DNA of 64,000 nt, taken from assembly GCA_029238215.1 (NCBI GenBank), contig JAQWGN010000015.1, positions 1-64,000 of the forward strand. The letters run 5' to 3'. Source of the stretch: Flavobacteriaceae bacterium. Its GTDB lineage: Bacteria > Bacteroidota > Bacteroidia > Flavobacteriales > Flavobacteriaceae. The position numbers and the translations under genes are program-made. Positions 6,390 through 15,945 of the stretch are shown here, piece after piece. How positions within the stretch are numbered: the first letter of the stretch is position 1; each line of letters opens with the position of its first letter. The notes below the pieces were generated by a model, which was not told the origin of the DNA, searched no databases, and saw nothing but the letters and a program-made list of their open reading frames with translations.

Positions 6390-7697
6390 TTATTCAACAA
6401 CGATAAACTCAACACGTCGGTTGATTGCACGACCTTCTTCAGTGTCGTTGCTCGCTTTAGGCATAGACTCACCAAAAGCTTTAGTGCTCAAACGATCTGC
6501 GTCAACTCCTACATTTACTAAGTAATCTTTAATAGAAGAAGCGCGGTTATTTGAAAGTGGGTTGTTAAAAGATTCCTCACCTGTATTATCTGCGTGTCCT
6601 TGTATGCTAATGTTAGCGTTTGAGTTTGCAAGTAAAACTTTAATTACTGTTGAAAGACGTTGAACATCTTGAGAATCGATGTTGTACTTTTCAAGTTCAA
6701 AGTTAATGTTGTAATCCGCTAGCATAGATAGTGGGTATTCTGGACATCCGTTATTTGAAGCAGGTCCAGCAACAGCAGGACATTTATCGTCCTTGTCCGC
6801 TACAGAATCTCCATCAGCATCAGGACAACCGTTTAATGCGGCTAATCCAGCATTATTAGGACAAGCGTCATCAGCATCAGTAATACCATCGCCATCAGCA
6901 TCTGGGCAACCGTTTAACGCTGCAACTCCAGCAACATTAGGACAAGCATCGTCGCTGTCTTTAATGCCATCACTGTCTGCGTCTGGACAACCGTTTAATG
7001 CCGCTAAACCAGCAGTCATTGGACAGTCATCAGCACTGTTCTTTATGCCATCGCCATCGTCATCTGGACATCCGTTTAGACTTTCTAAACCAGGAACTTC
7101 TGGACATTCGTCTAGGCTATCTTTAACGCCGTCACGGTCAGTGTCGCCATCTCCGAAAGCAAAAGAAAATCCTGCAGTGTGCTGCATGTGCGTATCTCCG
7201 CCAGCGCCATTGCCTAAAAGATCATCAATTTCTGATGAATATCCTTTAAATGTAGATTTAATAGTTAAAGCAAGTGCGTCGCTAAACCAATAGTTAAGAC
7301 CAAGTCCTGCATATGAAACCAAGAAAGATTCGCTGTCAATAGAGTTGTACCCTATTCCTGCATGAATTGTTGGTTCAAAGTTTCCTAAATCAATAATTTG
7401 CCTAGAAGACAACGCAGCTCCTAAATCAAGTGCGTAATATAAGTGGTCTTCACCGCTCAAACGCTCAAGGTTGTTAAGTGTTCCTGTTAACTCAACAGAA
7501 AAACCGGATCCTATATAGCGAGAAACTCCTAAATAAGATAGCATTGGTGAAACCTGTAATTCTTCGACATCTTGAAATCCATCAAGATCAACTCCGTTAG
7601 TCCCAAGAGTTAGTTTCCAAGGGTTTGCGTCGTTTTGTGCCATAACACCGGTTGAAATACCAGCCAACATTAGTAGAGAAAATAAATAGTTTTTCAT
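6390..7697 (-). CDS. OmpA-family outer membrane protein with thrombospondin type-3 repeats
   Basis: 435 residues. A signal peptide (1-20, ending GVMAQ) precedes a predicted eight-strand beta-barrel region to about residue 180. Five calcium-binding thrombospondin type-3 repeats follow at about 183-310 (DxDxDGxxDxxDxCP, each with a GCPD or NGCP link). The C-terminal OmpA domain (about 320-435) carries the peptidoglycan-binding signature (IQGHADNTG, NRASSIKDYLV, INRRVEFIV). The protein should anchor the outer membrane to the cell wall. It is transcribed from its own TAnnTTTG promoter and ends at a strong hairpin, so it is an independent unit although it lies between the two AddAB-like genes. Confidence 0.93.
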   Translation of the reverse strand: MKNYLFSLLMLAGISTGVMAQNDANPWKLTLGTNGVDLDGFQDVEELQVSPMLSYLGVSRYIGSGFSVELTGTLNNLERLSGEDHLYYALDLGAALSSRQIIDLGNFEPTIHAGIGYNSIDSESFLVSYAGLGLNYWFSDALALTIKSTFKGYSSEIDDLLGNGAGGDTHMQHTAGFSFAFGDGDTDRDGVKDSLDECPEVPGLESLNGCPDDDGDGIKNSADDCPMTAGLAALNGCPDADSDGIKDSDDACPNVAGVAALNGCPDADGDGITDADDACPNNAGLAALNGCPDADGDSVADKDDKCPAVAGPASNNGCPEYPLSMLADYNINFELEKYNIDSQDVQRLSTVIKVLLANSNANISIQGHADNTGEESFNNPLSNNRASSIKDYLVNVGVDADRLSTKAFGESMPKASNDTEEGRAINRRVEFIVVE

Positions 7698-7719
7698 TTT
7701 AGTAGATTATACATTTCGA

Positions 7720-7727
7720 CAAATTTA
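7720..7727 (-). promoter_or_regulatory. -7 promoter element of the OmpA gene
   Basis: Minus-strand TAAATTTG matches the Bacteroidota -7 consensus TAnnTTTG exactly, 22 bases before the ATG. It overlaps the last codons of the upstream helicase gene. No convincing -33 TTG at normal spacing was seen. Confidence 0.55.
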
Positions 7728-10700
7728 ATAAACTTCTACCAATTGGTGCTTTTTTTCAGTATAAACAATCATTTTTTGTTTAATTGTGATTCCACTTTTG
7801 GTTAAATTACTTGCATAATTGTTTAATTGATCCTGGTGTGATTTGTTATAATCCCCCGTTTTATAGTCAATTAAAAGCCCTTCGTTATCCTTCGTTATTA
7901 CAAAACGGTCGGGTCGAACGATTGTTCCGCTTTCAGTAAGCACCGGTCGTTCACAATAATGCGTGTGGGCTGGATTAAAAAATTCGCGCAACTTTGGGTC
8001 GGTTACAACTTTCGTTACCTGGTCTACAAGCTTTTCAAATCCTTTTGCCCCTATACGATCCTTCGCATTAGTCAATGCCAGTGCATGCTCAACGTCCTGC
8101 GGAACCGTAATTTGAGCCATTACTTCATGAAACAATACCCCAAATTGTGCTTCCTCTGTTTTATCTGAGTTAATGGCCATCGCATTACTAACATGCGAAG
8201 CGTTAAAGCTCCAAGGAGTCGATTTTGTTTTTGTTGGAATTGACTGGGCGAGCTCCGATTGGTTACGTGCACCTATCGTTATTGTTTGGTTTTGGATGTC
8301 TGGAAACTGTTGGCTAAAAATATCTGCAAGGCTTTTAGGTGTATCCTTCACCTCTCTAAATTGTGTCAAAATATGAAGCTCGTCTACTGGGCGTGTCATT
8401 CCAACATACAACGTATTAAGTGTGTCTAAAACTGCTTGTGCGTAAAAGGTATTGAATGTTTGTTGAGCGCCTGCCCCAAGGTCCATAAGTCTTTTAGACA
8501 CGGGAAGTAACATCTCTTCAAAAGGAGCGTAGGCGTCTTCGGGCAAAGGAAACCAGGCATACTTAGTGTTTCCATCCATCCAGGCACTGTCAGCAAATGG
8601 AAGAATAACAACTGGAAATGCAAGTCCTTTTGCTTTGTGAACAGTCATTATACGTACTGCATTTCTCCCATCAGGAGGTCGAACAGTCAAGGTTTCCTTC
8701 TGCTGTTCCCAATAAGCAAGTAGCTGGGTTGTTGTGGCTTCTTTTTTTGCTTGTAATTTTAATACTTCGTCCAAAAAAGCTTGAATGTGCGCTGTTAGTT
8801 CGCCTGTTAGAGCAAATGCCCAAATCGCATATTCCAGCGCTGCATATAATGTGAGTTGTTGAAAGACATCAAAGTCAAATTTATTATTTGTTAATGATGC
8901 CAATACTTCCTTAAAGGGGCGTTTGGCTTGAGAAAGAGTCCATGTAAAAGGGTCTTCTTTTTCAAGGGCAATCTTTTCTAAAACGGCATATTGGTGCTGC
9001 TTATTTTGTGGGGTTAAACGAAGCTTTACAAGCTGTATTAAAAACTGAACTTCGGGGCTTTGAGAAATGAGTAGAGACTCGGATGAAGTAATCGGAATTC
9101 CTGCTTCTGTAAGCGCCTTTGCCATTTGAATGCCTTGTTGGTTTTTTCTGACTAAAACACAAATGTCTAGAGGATTATATCCCTGAGAAATACAGTCTTG
9201 TACCCGCGTCAAAACTGCTGCTTGGTACGACATTAGCTGTTCTTCTTTATTGTTCCCTTCTATAGCCGATAAGGTTACATAGCCGCCATCTTTGGAATTC
9301 GCTTGCTGATTACACGTATCTACATAAAGGTGTTGTTGAGCGTCTAGGGGCAAAACTTGGGCGGCTTGCGTGAAAAACGCATTATTAAATGTAATAATTT
9401 CTGCTCCGCTACGGTAATTGGTTGGTAATGTCTCTACTTCAGGCGCCGTGCTAAAAGGGGTTTTCTTGCTAGCTAATTCCATAAACTGTTCTGGGTCTCC
9501 TCCGCGCCAGCGGTAAATGGACTGCTTCGCATCTCCAACCAACAGCAAAGATCCGTTGCCTTGACCATCTTCCAATGCATGGGAAAATAATGGATTTAGA
9601 TTTGACCATTGAAGTTTAGAGGTGTCTTGAAATTCATCCACAAAAAAATGCTGGTACCTAACACCTAAACGTTCGTAAATAAACGGAGTTGCCGTATCTT
9701 TAATAGTGTCTGCAATATGCTTGTTGAAAAACCCCAACAAACGGCTATTGCGTTCTTGTTGAAGCGACGTCACCTCGTGCCCAATGCGCTGCATAAGGGA
9801 CAAGGGGATAATGTTTTTTCGCAACATCACAAGCAGCGTGTATTGTCGCCATAGTTGTTTGTAACTGCTAAGTAAGTCTACAATTGGGTCCAATTGAGTT
9901 TCAAATGCTGCTTGTAGCGCTGGTGAAACAGAGGCTTTTAAGAAAGTCCTTTTTTCTAGGTGTTTTATAAGTGTTCGCTTTAGCGGTTCGTTAGGCCATT
10001 TGCCGCATTCCAATTGCTTTAACAATTTTGGCAACAATTGATATGGAAAATGCTCGTGGCTAATATTGGACTGGTCTAGGGCTTGTATTATTTTCCTTGC
10101 GCTATCTTTTATTGGATTTTTAATCGTGTTTAGTTGGGCTTCGATCTTTCTATCAAGTGTTGTGAATGCCTCTAAGGGTTTTTCTGTAAGAGCCGCAAGG
10201 GACTGCATGTGATTTTCGTTTAGAAACATTTCAGCAATCGTACTAATGTCCTGAGTTATGTCCCAAGATTTTAGTTCGTCTGCCTTTTGTAATACATAAT
10301 CAACCAACACCTTTGTTAGCGCTAGATCCTCTCCAGCCTTGCTTAATACGCGATCCACAACCTCCGCCATAAAAGCTTTGCCGTCAAGAGCAACTTCAAA
10401 TCGTGCGTTTATGCCTAAATCACGGGCAAAGGTGCGAATCACTTGATGCGTAAGTTTGTCAATTGTCGCTACGTTTAGTTGTCCAAAATGATGTAATGTA
10501 TATAGGTAGGTGTTTCGTGCCCGTTTATGTAATTCGTTGGGTGAGATTCCCACCATATCGGCCAACTCCAAAAACATACTATCCTGTTTAGCAACATGCG
10601 TGTCTTGAGAAAAACGTAGCAGTTGAGTCAAGATACGGTCTTTCATTTCTTGAGCTGCTTTATTCGTAAAAGTAATGGCAAGTAACCGCTGTAACTGATT

Positions 10701-10814
10701 TGGATAAGGACTACTAAGTAGTCTAAATAAATACGCTCGGACTAGCGCATAGGTTTTTCCAGCTCCAGCAGAGGCATTATAAATTAAAAACGGCGGTTGT
10801 TTATCTTTAGGCAC
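7725..10814 (-). CDS. AddA/RecB-like UvrD-family helicase-nuclease
   Basis: 1029 residues. Motif I (Walker A) is ASAGAGKTYALVRAY at about residues 14-28, followed by the Q/Ia region ITFTNKAAQEMKDR. Walker B is FFVDEFQDTSKLQW and motif III is LLLVGDAKQSIYRWRGGDPEQF. Motifs IV-VI follow (LPTNYRSG, RIMTVHKAKGLAFPVVILP, LYVGMTRPVDELHIL). The C-terminus has a RecB-type nuclease core, with FHEVMAQ and LLIDYKTGDYNKSHQDQLNNY. It should be the 3'-5' translocating, DNA-cutting subunit of an AddAB-like complex with the 3575-6322 product. The start is GTG at 10814: there is no in-frame ATG between the upstream stop and the P-loop. It diverges from sodA. Confidence 0.9.
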   Translation of the reverse strand: MPKDKQPPFLIYNASAGAGKTYALVRAYLFRLLSSPYPNQLQRLLAITFTNKAAQEMKDRILTQLLRFSQDTHVAKQDSMFLELADMVGISPNELHKRARNTYLYTLHHFGQLNVATIDKLTHQVIRTFARDLGINARFEVALDGKAFMAEVVDRVLSKAGEDLALTKVLVDYVLQKADELKSWDITQDISTIAEMFLNENHMQSLAALTEKPLEAFTTLDRKIEAQLNTIKNPIKDSARKIIQALDQSNISHEHFPYQLLPKLLKQLECGKWPNEPLKRTLIKHLEKRTFLKASVSPALQAAFETQLDPIVDLLSSYKQLWRQYTLLVMLRKNIIPLSLMQRIGHEVTSLQQERNSRLLGFFNKHIADTIKDTATPFIYERLGVRYQHFFVDEFQDTSKLQWSNLNPLFSHALEDGQGNGSLLLVGDAKQSIYRWRGGDPEQFMELASKKTPFSTAPEVETLPTNYRSGAEIITFNNAFFTQAAQVLPLDAQQHLYVDTCNQQANSKDGGYVTLSAIEGNNKEEQLMSYQAAVLTRVQDCISQGYNPLDICVLVRKNQQGIQMAKALTEAGIPITSSESLLISQSPEVQFLIQLVKLRLTPQNKQHQYAVLEKIALEKEDPFTWTLSQAKRPFKEVLASLTNNKFDFDVFQQLTLYAALEYAIWAFALTGELTAHIQAFLDEVLKLQAKKEATTTQLLAYWEQQKETLTVRPPDGRNAVRIMTVHKAKGLAFPVVILPFADSAWMDGNTKYAWFPLPEDAYAPFEEMLLPVSKRLMDLGAGAQQTFNTFYAQAVLDTLNTLYVGMTRPVDELHILTQFREVKDTPKSLADIFSQQFPDIQNQTITIGARNQSELAQSIPTKTKSTPWSFNASHVSNAMAINSDKTEEAQFGVLFHEVMAQITVPQDVEHALALTNAKDRIGAKGFEKLVDQVTKVVTDPKLREFFNPAHTHYCERPVLTESGTIVRPDRFVITKDNEGLLIDYKTGDYNKSHQDQLNNYASNLTKSGITIKQKMIVYTEKKHQLVEVY

Positions 10815-10856
10815 AGTAAGGCTAACATTCGTTTATTAAATATAGGAATATATGCC

Positions 10857-10864
10857 TAAATTTG
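10857..10864 (+). promoter_or_regulatory. -7 promoter element of sodA
   Basis: TAAATTTG matches TAnnTTTG exactly and lies 22 bases before the sodA ATG. A minus-strand near match (TATATTTA, 10844-10837) could serve the divergent helicase gene. Confidence 0.55.
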
Positions 10865-10886
10865 TACAAACTAAAAAAATATAACA

Positions 10887-11489
10887 ATGGCTTTTGAACT
10901 CCCTCAACTACCTTATGCTACAAATGCATTGGAACCACACATTGACGCCCGCACTATGGAAATCCATCACGGGAAACACCACAACGGATATACCACAAAG
11001 CTAAATGCTGCTATTGATGGCACAGCTTTAGCTGGTAAAAGTATTGAAGCTATTTTAGGAGAACTAGATATGAGCAATGCTGCCGTTCGGAATAATGGTG
11101 GCGGATACTACAATCATTGCCTCTTTTGGGAAATTATGGGGCCAGACTCTGGTGAAATGTCTTCTGAATTAAGCAAGGCAATTGATGCTGCTTTTGGATC
11201 ATTCGACGGCTTTAAAGATGCGTTTTCTACCGCTGCTGCAACACAATTTGGGTCTGGTTGGGCTTGGCTTTGTGTGCATGCCGATGGAGGCTTAGAGGTT
11301 TGTGCTACACCAAATCAAGATAATCCATTAATGGACGGTGTTGGTTGTAATGGCACTCCGTTGCTAGGTCTAGACGTATGGGAGCATGCCTACTACCTAA
11401 ACTATCAAAACCGTCGCCCTGATTATATCAATGCTTTTTTTAACGTTGTAAATTGGAGTGAAGTAAGCAAGCGATACGCAGCGCGTTAA
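10887..11489 (+). CDS. sodA: Superoxide dismutase, Fe/Mn type
   Basis: 200 residues, the usual length for the Fe/Mn family. It dismutates superoxide to peroxide and oxygen in the cytoplasm; no signal peptide is present. The metal ligands are visible: the first His in the N-terminal [11 protein letters not shown] motif, the second in [11 protein letters not shown], and Asp and His in [20 protein letters not shown] is the family's core motif. Whether it uses Fe or Mn cannot be decided by eye. It is monocistronic, with its own promoter and terminator. Confidence 0.96.
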   Translation: MAFELPQLPYATNALEPHIDARTMEIHHGKHHNGYTTKLNAAIDGTALAGKSIEAILGELDMSNAAVRNNGGGYYNHCLFWEIMGPDSGEMSSELSKAIDAAFGSFDGFKDAFSTAAATQFGSGWAWLCVHADGGLEVCATPNQDNPLMDGVGCNGTPLLGLDVWEHAYYLNYQNRRPDYINAFFNVVNWSEVSKRYAAR

Positions 11490-11514
11490 TCCCCATTATT
11501 TATTAAAACAACAA

Positions 11515-11539
11515 AGAGGGCTAACACCCTCTTTTTTTT
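11515..11539 (+). terminator. Terminator of sodA
   Basis: AGAGGG (11515-11520) pairs with CCCTCT (11527-11532) and is followed by a run of eight T. Confidence 0.85.
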
Positions 11540-11548
11540 GTATAAAAT

Positions 11549-11577
11549 AAAAAAGGTGGAAAGAATCCACCTTTTTT
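11549..11577 (-). terminator. Terminator of purF, likely bidirectional
   Basis: AAAAAAGGTGGA (11549-11560) and TCCACCTTTTTT (11566-11577) are perfect complements around a five-base loop, so a U-run follows the stem on either strand. It lies downstream of the purF stop and just after the sodA terminator. Confidence 0.85.
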
Positions 11578-11685
11578 GCCCCAAATCTTACCATGAACTT
11601 AACCTACTTATGTTATGGCTTTGCTAATATACAAACTACTTTTACATTTCAAAGTAAAAACGCAAAAAAAAATTATGTTTCTATT

Positions 11686-13581
11686 TTAATAAGCGCGGCC
11701 TGTGTTGCCCTCGTAGAAATTGATGTACGCTTGGTTTACAACTTTGTTTCCTCCAGGAGTAGGATAGTTCCCTGTAAAATACCAGTCCCCTGAGTGGTCT
11801 GGGCAAGCCTTGTGAAGGTTGTCTACAGACTGAAAAATAACATCAACCTCAGCTTTTATTGACGGAGTACGTAACATCGCGGCGATTTTCGTTGATATTT
11901 CTTCGTCTGTAAACTGATTATACAACGATTGAACATAGTTCTCCTCTTTGCTAGTTCCAGAAGAAACACTCTCTTTTGCTTTATTGTAAACGTCTTTAAG
12001 TTGGGCTGTTCTTCCGTGGTCTTCCAATAGTGCAAGCATTGCTCTAAAGGCAATTAAATCTTCCAATCGAGCCATATCTATTCCGTAACAGTCTGGATAT
12101 CGAATTTGCGGTGCACTCGAAACAACCGTAATTTTTTTAGGGTTTAGCCTGTCCAGAATACGAAGAATGCTTTTTTCCAATGTTGTTCCTCGTACAATGC
12201 TATCGTCTATAATCACTAGGTTGTCGTTGGGTTTCACCGACTCATAGGTGATGTCATAAACATGGGCCACTAGGTCGTCTCGACTACTGTCTTCTGTAAT
12301 AAACGTCCGTAGCTTTGCGTCTTTAATTGTTACTTTTTCAATACGTGGTCTAGGTGAAAGTAGTGCCTTTAGTCGTTCTGGAGAAAGATTAGGTTCTTTC
12401 AGAATTGCAGCTTCAGATTCCTCAAGCATATAATCTTGTACCCGTTCAACAAGCCCATAAAATGAGGTTTCAGCAGTATTTGGAATATATGAGAATACCG
12501 TATTTCTTAAGTCCCCATTTACCGATTCATAAATCTTTGGAAACAACAACTTCCCTAATGCTTTTCGCTCTTTATAAATATCGGCATCATTTCCTCTAGA
12601 GAAATAAATCCGCTCAAAAGAACAGGAGCGGCGCTCCGTTGCCATGTTTATTTGTTCATGAGCTACTTTCCCCGATTTCTTGATGATTAAGGCTGCTCCT
12701 GGTTGAATTTCGTGCACATCCTTAATGGATACGTTAAAAACCGTTTGAATGGCTGGCCGTTCTGAAGCAACTACTACAACTTCGTCATCCTTATAATAAA
12801 ATGCTGGCCGAATCCCTGCAGGATCGCGGAGCACAAAAGAGTCTCCATGACCGAGCAGTCCGCCCATCACATAACCACCGTCCCAATTCTTTGAAGCCTT
12901 TCTTAATATTTTTGCAATATTTAATCGTTTGGCAATTTCTGAAGAAGCCTCTTCCTTACCGAAGCCTTCCGTTTTAAGTTTTTTGTACAACTTAGCCACT
13001 GAGTCGTCTAGAAAATGTCCTATTTTTTCCATTATGGTAACCGTGTCCGCTTTTTCCTTTGGGTGTTGTCCTAGGGCAACAAGATTATCAAAAAGCTCCG
13101 AAACATTGGTAAGGTTAAAATTTCCAGCAACAATTAAATTCCTGTGCATCCAATTGTTTTGGCGTAAAAAAGGGTGAACGTTTTCAATGGTGTTTTTTCC
13201 GAAAGTGCCATACCTAAGGTGACCTAGCATCACTTCTCCCACATAGGGGAAGGCAGATTTCAATTCTTGTGATGACATAGAGGCTGCGTCTAGCTCTTCC
13301 TCAACTGCGTTGATCCTCTCGTTGATTGTTCCAAAGATGTCCTTAATTGGCTGTGCTTGCGAGGAGCGAACGCGACTCATAAACCGTTCGCCAGGTGCCA
13401 TGTCGAGCTTAATACTTGCAAAACCAGCTCCATCTTGTCCACGGTTATGCTGCTTTTCCAGCATTAAATACATTTTTTGGAGCCCGTAAAACGAACTTCC
13501 GTATTTTTCTTTGTAAAAGTCTAGGGGTTTTAGCAGCCTTATTAGGGCAACTCCACATTCGTGCTTGATGGCATCACTCAT
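11686..13581 (-). CDS. purF: Amidophosphoribosyltransferase, long Bacteroidota form
   Basis: 631 residues, longer than the roughly 500 of the E. coli enzyme. It carries out the first committed purine step, transferring the glutamine amide to PRPP. The class II glutaminase domain is N-terminal, with Cys9 in HECGVALIR as the presumed nucleophile after removal of a short propeptide, then EKQHNRGQDGAGF and LGHLRYGTFG. The phosphoribosyltransferase domain has the PRPP loop VIIDDSIVRGTT. The extra length is spread through the linker and the C-terminus. A -7 element ends four bases before the ATG. It lies downstream of the purN-rnhA-pfkB operon, so two purine genes are close together. Confidence 0.9.
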   Translation of the reverse strand: MSDAIKHECGVALIRLLKPLDFYKEKYGSSFYGLQKMYLMLEKQHNRGQDGAGFASIKLDMAPGERFMSRVRSSQAQPIKDIFGTINERINAVEEELDAASMSSQELKSAFPYVGEVMLGHLRYGTFGKNTIENVHPFLRQNNWMHRNLIVAGNFNLTNVSELFDNLVALGQHPKEKADTVTIMEKIGHFLDDSVAKLYKKLKTEGFGKEEASSEIAKRLNIAKILRKASKNWDGGYVMGGLLGHGDSFVLRDPAGIRPAFYYKDDEVVVVASERPAIQTVFNVSIKDVHEIQPGAALIIKKSGKVAHEQINMATERRSCSFERIYFSRGNDADIYKERKALGKLLFPKIYESVNGDLRNTVFSYIPNTAETSFYGLVERVQDYMLEESEAAILKEPNLSPERLKALLSPRPRIEKVTIKDAKLRTFITEDSSRDDLVAHVYDITYESVKPNDNLVIIDDSIVRGTTLEKSILRILDRLNPKKITVVSSAPQIRYPDCYGIDMARLEDLIAFRAMLALLEDHGRTAQLKDVYNKAKESVSSGTSKEENYVQSLYNQFTDEEISTKIAAMLRTPSIKAEVDVIFQSVDNLHKACPDHSGDWYFTGNYPTPGGNKVVNQAYINFYEGNTGRAY

Positions 13582-13585
13582 TAGA

Positions 13586-13593
13586 CAAAATTA
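13586..13593 (-). promoter_or_regulatory. -7 promoter element of purF, four bases from the start codon
   Basis: Minus-strand TAATTTTG matches TAnnTTTG exactly. Only four bases separate it from the ATG at 13581, which predicts a leaderless or nearly leaderless mRNA. Confidence 0.5.
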
Positions 13594-13621
13594 ACTAAAA
13601 TTACGGTAGGTTCATCTATTT

Positions 13622-14542
13622 TCACGCAATCGTTCGCAATCTATTAAGTTTTTTTAATTGTTGTAAGAATGCCTCTTTGTCAGAGACCTCAAGCCCTTTG
13701 GTTCCCATGGCGCCAACACATAGCGAAGCTGCAGCGGTCCCTCTCAAAATTCCTTCTTTAAGAACTTCTGCAGACACCTCTTGCTGTGTTGCCAAATATC
13801 CCGATAATCCGCCAGCAAAACTATCCCCCGCTCCTGTTGGGTCAATGACTTGTTCTAAAGGTAGCGCCGGAGCATAAAAGGGGTGGTCCTTGTAAAACAA
13901 CAACGCACCATGCTCTCCTTTTTTTATGATAACATATTTTGGTCCCATATTGTGAATGGTTTTTGCGGCTGTAACTAGATTAGATTCTCCACTTAACTGA
14001 ATTGCTTCCTCATCGTTAATTGTAATCACGTCTACTTGCTTAATAACATTCTTTAACGGAGCTAGTTGCGAATCCATCCAAAAATTCATCGTGTCAAGCA
14101 ATACAATCCTATCCTTATTTGGCGTTAGCTGATCCAACACTTTGTGCTGTACATTTGGATCAAGATTGCCAAGCATCACCACAGACGCGTCTAAAAAACG
14201 TTTGGGTACTGTAGGATTAAACGCGGCCAATACATTTAATTGAGTGTCCAAAGTGTCGCGCTTGTTCATGTTATCGTAGTACTTGCCTTTCCAGTAAAAA
14301 GATTTTCCGTCAGTAACCCTTTCTACTCCAGAAACATCGATCCCTCTTGACGTAAGTAAGTTTAAGTATTTCTCTGGAAAATCTGCGCCAATAACAGACA
14401 CAACCCCTATTTCTGCGTCAGCATAAGATGCCGCTAACCCTATATAGGTGGCAGCGCCGCCCAGTACCTTGCCCGATTCCATAGTTGGGGTGATGATTTC
14501 GTCGAAAGCCATTGTTCCAATGGCGAGTAATTTGTTGTTCAT
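13622..14542 (-). CDS. PfkB-family sugar or nucleoside kinase
   Basis: 306 residues. The ribokinase fold is shown by the N-terminal glycine-rich motif (KVLGGAATYIGLAASYADA) and the C-terminal signature DPTGAGDSFAGGLSGYLA, which holds the catalytic Asp and anion hole. The substrate cannot be told from sequence; the neighbourhood (rnhA, purN, purF) suggests a nucleoside or pentose. The start overlaps the rnhA stop by four bases (ATGA), so translation is coupled. Confidence 0.88.
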   Translation of the reverse strand: MNNKLLAIGTMAFDEIITPTMESGKVLGGAATYIGLAASYADAEIGVVSVIGADFPEKYLNLLTSRGIDVSGVERVTDGKSFYWKGKYYDNMNKRDTLDTQLNVLAAFNPTVPKRFLDASVVMLGNLDPNVQHKVLDQLTPNKDRIVLLDTMNFWMDSQLAPLKNVIKQVDVITINDEEAIQLSGESNLVTAAKTIHNMGPKYVIIKKGEHGALLFYKDHPFYAPALPLEQVIDPTGAGDSFAGGLSGYLATQQEVSAEVLKEGILRGTAAASLCVGAMGTKGLEVSDKEAFLQQLKKLNRLRTIA

Positions 14543-15006
14543 ATTGTGCTTGCTTTATATCCGTGATCTATTTTTTTGTTTTCTTTTTTTGATGCGGCTA
14601 CGGCCAAGGCGTCGCAGCGCTCGTTTTGAGGGTGTTCGTTATGCCCTTTTATCCAACGAATACTTACGTGGTGTTTTCTAAATATTTTTAGAAAACGTTT
14701 CCACAAATCTTGGTTTTTTTGCTTTTTAAAGCCTTGTTTCTCCCAACGAAAGACCCATTTTTTTTCTACAGAGTCGCAAACATACTTGGAATCTGTAAAA
14801 ACGGTAACCTCCAAAGGAAATTCCTTTAATAGCTCTAAACCCATAATAACAGCCAACAGCTCCATTCGATTATTTGTTGTGTGTTCAAAGCCTTCTGACC
14901 ATTCTTTTTTATAGGACGTTCCTGGAAGCTCTAAAAGTAATCCATAGCCTCCTGGCCCTGGATTGCCGCGGGCTGAACCATCAGTATACAGGTGTACTTG
15001 TTTCAT
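14539..15006 (-). CDS. rnhA: Ribonuclease HI
   Basis: 155 residues, the length of the E. coli enzyme. It cuts the RNA strand of RNA-DNA hybrids. The acidic catalytic set is present: Asp in YTDGSARGNPGPGGYG, Glu in NNRMELLAV, Asp in FTDSKYVCDS and the late Asp in NERCDALA, with the loop His in IKGHNEHPQNE. Its ATG shares a base with the purN stop (TAATG) and its stop overlaps the kinase start, so it is the middle gene of a tight operon. Confidence 0.95.
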   Translation of the reverse strand: MKQVHLYTDGSARGNPGPGGYGLLLELPGTSYKKEWSEGFEHTTNNRMELLAVIMGLELLKEFPLEVTVFTDSKYVCDSVEKKWVFRWEKQGFKKQKNQDLWKRFLKIFRKHHVSIRWIKGHNEHPQNERCDALAVAASKKENKKIDHGYKASTI

Positions 15007-15566
15007 TAATCGCGCAATAATTGATGAATTTGTGGGGCAAAGTGCGTGTGCTCAAGGCGGTGCGTTTTTTGGGCGATATCTTCAACTGTGTCCGAGGAGG
15101 TTAATTGGGTGGCTGCTTGAAAAATAATCGCTCCTTCATCATAGGCCTCGTTTACAAAGTGGATGGTTATTCCAGTTTCAGTTTCGTTGTTGGCGACAAT
15201 AGCATTAAACACGTGCTTGCCATACATCCCCTTGCCGCCATATTTGGGAAGCAATGCGGGGTGGATATTGATGATTTTGTTTGGAAATTCATCAATAATC
15301 TGTTTTGGAAATTTCCATAAAAACCCCGCCAATACAATAAGAGAGGGGCGGAATGTTTTTAGTTCGTCCAAAACTTCTGTTGTAAAAGCTGATCGATTAA
15401 ACACTCGTGTGCCAACTCCTAGCTTAGCTGCCCTTTCAATGACCCCCGCATTAGGGTTGTTACAATAAACTTTTTGCACCGAAACTTCGGAAACAGCATC
15501 AAAATATGCTATTATTTTTTCTGCATTTGTGCCTGAACCAGAAGCAAAAACAAGGATGTTTTTCAA
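15006..15566 (-). CDS. purN: Phosphoribosylglycinamide formyltransferase
   Basis: 186 residues. It transfers the formyl group of 10-formyl-THF to GAR, the third step of purine synthesis. The N-terminal phosphate loop is [12 protein letters not shown] and the catalytic region is [18 protein letters not shown], with the Asn-His pair, followed by [17 protein letters not shown] containing the catalytic Asp. The start is a TTG at 15566: an in-frame stop lies just upstream and there is no Met before the P-loop. A minus-strand -7 element TAATTTTG lies at 15592-15585, 18 bases upstream. It heads the operon with rnhA and the PfkB kinase and diverges from acpP. Confidence 0.93.
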   Translation of the reverse strand: MKNILVFASGSGTNAEKIIAYFDAVSEVSVQKVYCNNPNAGVIERAAKLGVGTRVFNRSAFTTEVLDELKTFRPSLIVLAGFLWKFPKQIIDEFPNKIINIHPALLPKYGGKGMYGKHVFNAIVANNETETGITIHFVNEAYDEGAIIFQAATQLTSSDTVEDIAQKTHRLEHTHFAPQIHQLLRD

Positions 15567-15671
15567 AATAAACTATACTTTTTACAAAATTACGCATTTA
15601 AAGTCGCTTTGCTCTATCCCATATAAATTAGATTTATTGCAAATAAAAATGTGTGTGCGTGAAAGTTTTTC

Positions 15672-15679
15672 TATTTTTG
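15672..15679 (+). promoter_or_regulatory. -7 promoter element of acpP
   Basis: TATTTTTG matches TAnnTTTG exactly, 23 bases before the acpP ATG. Confidence 0.5.
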
Positions 15680-15702
15680 TCGGAAATATAAAAACCAAAA
15701 TT

Positions 15703-15936
15703 ATGTCTGATATTGCATCACGTGTAAAAGCCATTATTGTAGATAAACTAGGAGTTGACGAAAACGAAGTTGTTGTTGAAGCTAGCTTTACAAACGATTT
15801 AGGCGCAGACTCATTAGATACTGTAGAGCTCATTATGGAGTTTGAAAAGGAGTTTGACATTCAAATTCCTGACGACCAAGCAGAAAACATAGCTACTGTT
15901 GGTCAAGCTATTCAATATATAGAAGGAAACAAATAA
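15703..15936 (+). CDS. acpP: Acyl carrier protein
   Basis: 77 residues, acidic and helical, the normal size. The phosphopantetheine attachment serine lies in the motif [16 protein letters not shown]. It carries growing acyl chains in type II fatty acid synthesis. The frame is open further upstream (to 15529), but the family's N-terminus begins at [11 protein letters not shown], so I take the ATG at 15703. fabF follows after nine bases. Confidence 0.96.
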   Translation: MSDIASRVKAIIVDKLGVDENEVVVEASFTNDLGADSLDTVELIMEFEKEFDIQIPDDQAENIATVGQAIQYIEGNK

Positions 15937-15945
15937 TCTTTTTTC

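Noticed and set aside
6793-7293. Long plus-strand open frame opposite the OmpA gene
   Set aside because: It mirrors the thrombospondin repeats (repetitive Ser/Ala/Pro composition) and is a shadow of the real gene.
15529-15702. N-terminal extension of the acyl carrier protein
   Set aside because: The extension contains the promoter element and has no similarity to ACP; the family starts at the ATG at 15703.
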